DNA of 26,473 nucleotides from UPXZ01 sp964541615 (GTDB lineage Bacteria; Bacteroidota; Bacteroidia; Bacteroidales; Paludibacteraceae): NCBI GenBank assembly GCA_964541615.1, contig CAZIRA010000028.1:1-26473 (forward strand), read 5' to 3'. Both the position numbers and the translations under genes were made by a program. Positions 25,676-26,473 of this stretch are shown here, piece by piece; within the stretch, counting starts at the first letter, position 1; each line of letters opens with the position of its first letter. The notes beneath the pieces are model-generated. The model saw only the letters and a program-made list of their open reading frames with translations, searched no databases and was not told where the DNA came from.

Positions 25676-26473
25676 ATGAATACACAAATTTTAAATAAAC
25701 GCTCAACAACTCCCCCTTCAGGGGGGTGGGGGGCCGTTTGGATTACAGGCGCTTCGTCGGGCATCGGCGAAGCGTGTTCGTATTTATTCGCGTCGGAAGG
25801 TGCGAAGCTGATTTTAACGGCAACTCGTGAAGAACAGTTGAAGAAAGTTCAGCAAAAGTGCATAAATTTAGGTGCGGAATGCGAGATTTTACCTTGTGAC
25901 CTGTCCCAAATTGACCGCCTGAATGCAATCACCGATAAAGCAGTTTCAATTTTTGGAAAAATTGATGTGGTGTTTCATAATGCAGGTATCAGTCAGCGTT
26001 CCAAAACAATAGACACCGATTTTTCGGTGGATAAAAAAATCATGGATGTGAACTTTTTCGCACCGGTGAAAATCACCAAATGTTTGTTGCCGGGAATGAT
26101 TGAAAACGGCGGAGGAACCATCGCGGTAACGACAAGCATTTCCGGAAAATTCGGTTTCCCGCTTCGTTCTGCCTACGCTTCATCCAAATTTGCTCAATAC
26201 GGATTTTTTGAAACCGTGCAAGCAGAATATTACGAGCAAAATATCCGTGTAGTAATGGTTTGTCCTGGTCGCGTGAAAACAAATATCTCCTACAACGCCC
26301 TCGAAGCCGACGGAACCAGACACGCCCAAATGGACGACGGTCAAGCAGGTGGCATTTCGGCCGAAAAGGCAGCCAGGAAAATTATAAAAGCCATCCGAAA
26401 ACAGAAACCGGAAGTACTCGTAGGAGGCAAGGAATTGCTGATGGTGTATATCAAACGGTTTTTACCGGGATTA
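25676..26473 (+). CDS. Short-chain dehydrogenase/reductase, probable 3-ketocapnine reductase, 3' end outside window
   Basis: Starts at ATG 25676, right after an in-frame TAA (25673), and stays open to the window end (266 codons), so it is almost complete for a classical SDR. The NAD(P) motif is TGASSGIG (24-31); NAG at 102-104, Asn126, Ser154, Tyr167 and Lys171 (YASSK) form the catalytic tetrad. CPGRVKTNIS follows, typical of the family. In a capnine pathway it would reduce the 3-keto group of the condensation product with NADPH, as 3-ketosphinganine reductase does in sphingolipid synthesis. The N-terminus is odd: about 19 residues precede the first strand, and residues 11-20 are encoded by a dispersed G/C-run repeat. 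No other in-frame ATG/GTG/TTG exists before the NAD-binding motif, so this start is close to forced. Confidence 0.82.
   Translation, partial: MNTQILNKRSTTPPSGGWGAVWITGASSGIGEACSYLFASEGAKLILTATREEQLKKVQQKCINLGAECEILPCDLSQIDRLNAITDKAVSIFGKIDVVFHNAGISQRSKTIDTDFSVDKKIMDVNFFAPVKITKCLLPGMIENGGGTIAVTTSISGKFGFPLRSAYASSKFAQYGFFETVQAEYYEQNIRVVMVCPGRVKTNISYNALEADGTRHAQMDDGQAGGISAEKAARKIIKAIRKQKPEVLVGGKELLMVYIKRFLPGL
25705..25735. repeat. G/C-run repeat, pair 2 right arm, inside the SDR coding sequence
   Basis: It contains ACTCCCCCTTCAGGGGGG and then a further G run. Its reverse complement resembles the arm at 25579-25625. It is read in frame as residues 11-20 (TTPPSGGWGA) of the SDR. Confidence 0.75.

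Overview
The window looks like a chromosomal contig from a member of the Bacteroidota. The evidence is a SusC/SusD pair, a hybrid two-component regulator (HTCS), many Cys-lipidated secreted enzymes, TAnnTTTG-type promoter elements, almost no Shine-Dalgarno sites, and tightly packed genes of moderate GC. A run of exactly 100 N (4904-5003) inside the HTCS gene marks a scaffold gap, so this is a draft genome or MAG. I cannot name the genus.

Layout. (1) 1-3831, plus strand: housekeeping and miscellaneous genes. These are the 3' part of a DJ-1/PfpI-family gene, a DUF4369/thioredoxin-fold lipoprotein whose CxxC is lost, a rho-independent terminator, epoxyqueuosine reductase (queG), and a pair of short ChrA-type transporters. 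(2) 3825-22592: a compact polysaccharide utilisation locus. A minus-strand HTCS faces away from a plus-strand run of GH31 (with a PA14 insert), GH2, SusC, SusD, a three-module surface glycan-binding lipoprotein and, after a terminator and behind its own promoter, a GH5 enzyme with two BACON domains. GH31 alpha-xylosidase, GH2 beta-galactosidase, GH5 endoglucanase, SGBP and HTCS is the core set of known xyloglucan loci, so xyloglucan is the best substrate guess. (3) 22842-26473, running off the end: an alpha-oxoamine synthase (serine palmitoyltransferase-like), a threonine-synthase-like PLP enzyme with an N-terminal zinc ribbon, and a short-chain dehydrogenase. Together these match the three steps of sulfonolipid (capnine) synthesis: cysteate formation, condensation of cysteate with an acyl chain, and reduction of the 3-keto product.

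The most interesting points are these. The putative sulfonolipid operon is complete and is punctuated by two inverted pairs of G/C-run repeats (REPIN-like); one repeat encodes the C-terminal codons and stop of the second gene, and another is translated in frame as part of the N-terminus of the SDR. Four direct repeats phased at 21-22 bp (7935-8012) lie between the HTCS and GH31 and are good candidates for the HTCS operator. A terminator hairpin sits on top of the first possible queG start codon. The thioredoxin-fold lipoprotein has no redox cysteines. No tRNA, rRNA, CRISPR array, transposase or phage gene was seen. No stretch longer than 300 bases lacks a gene.
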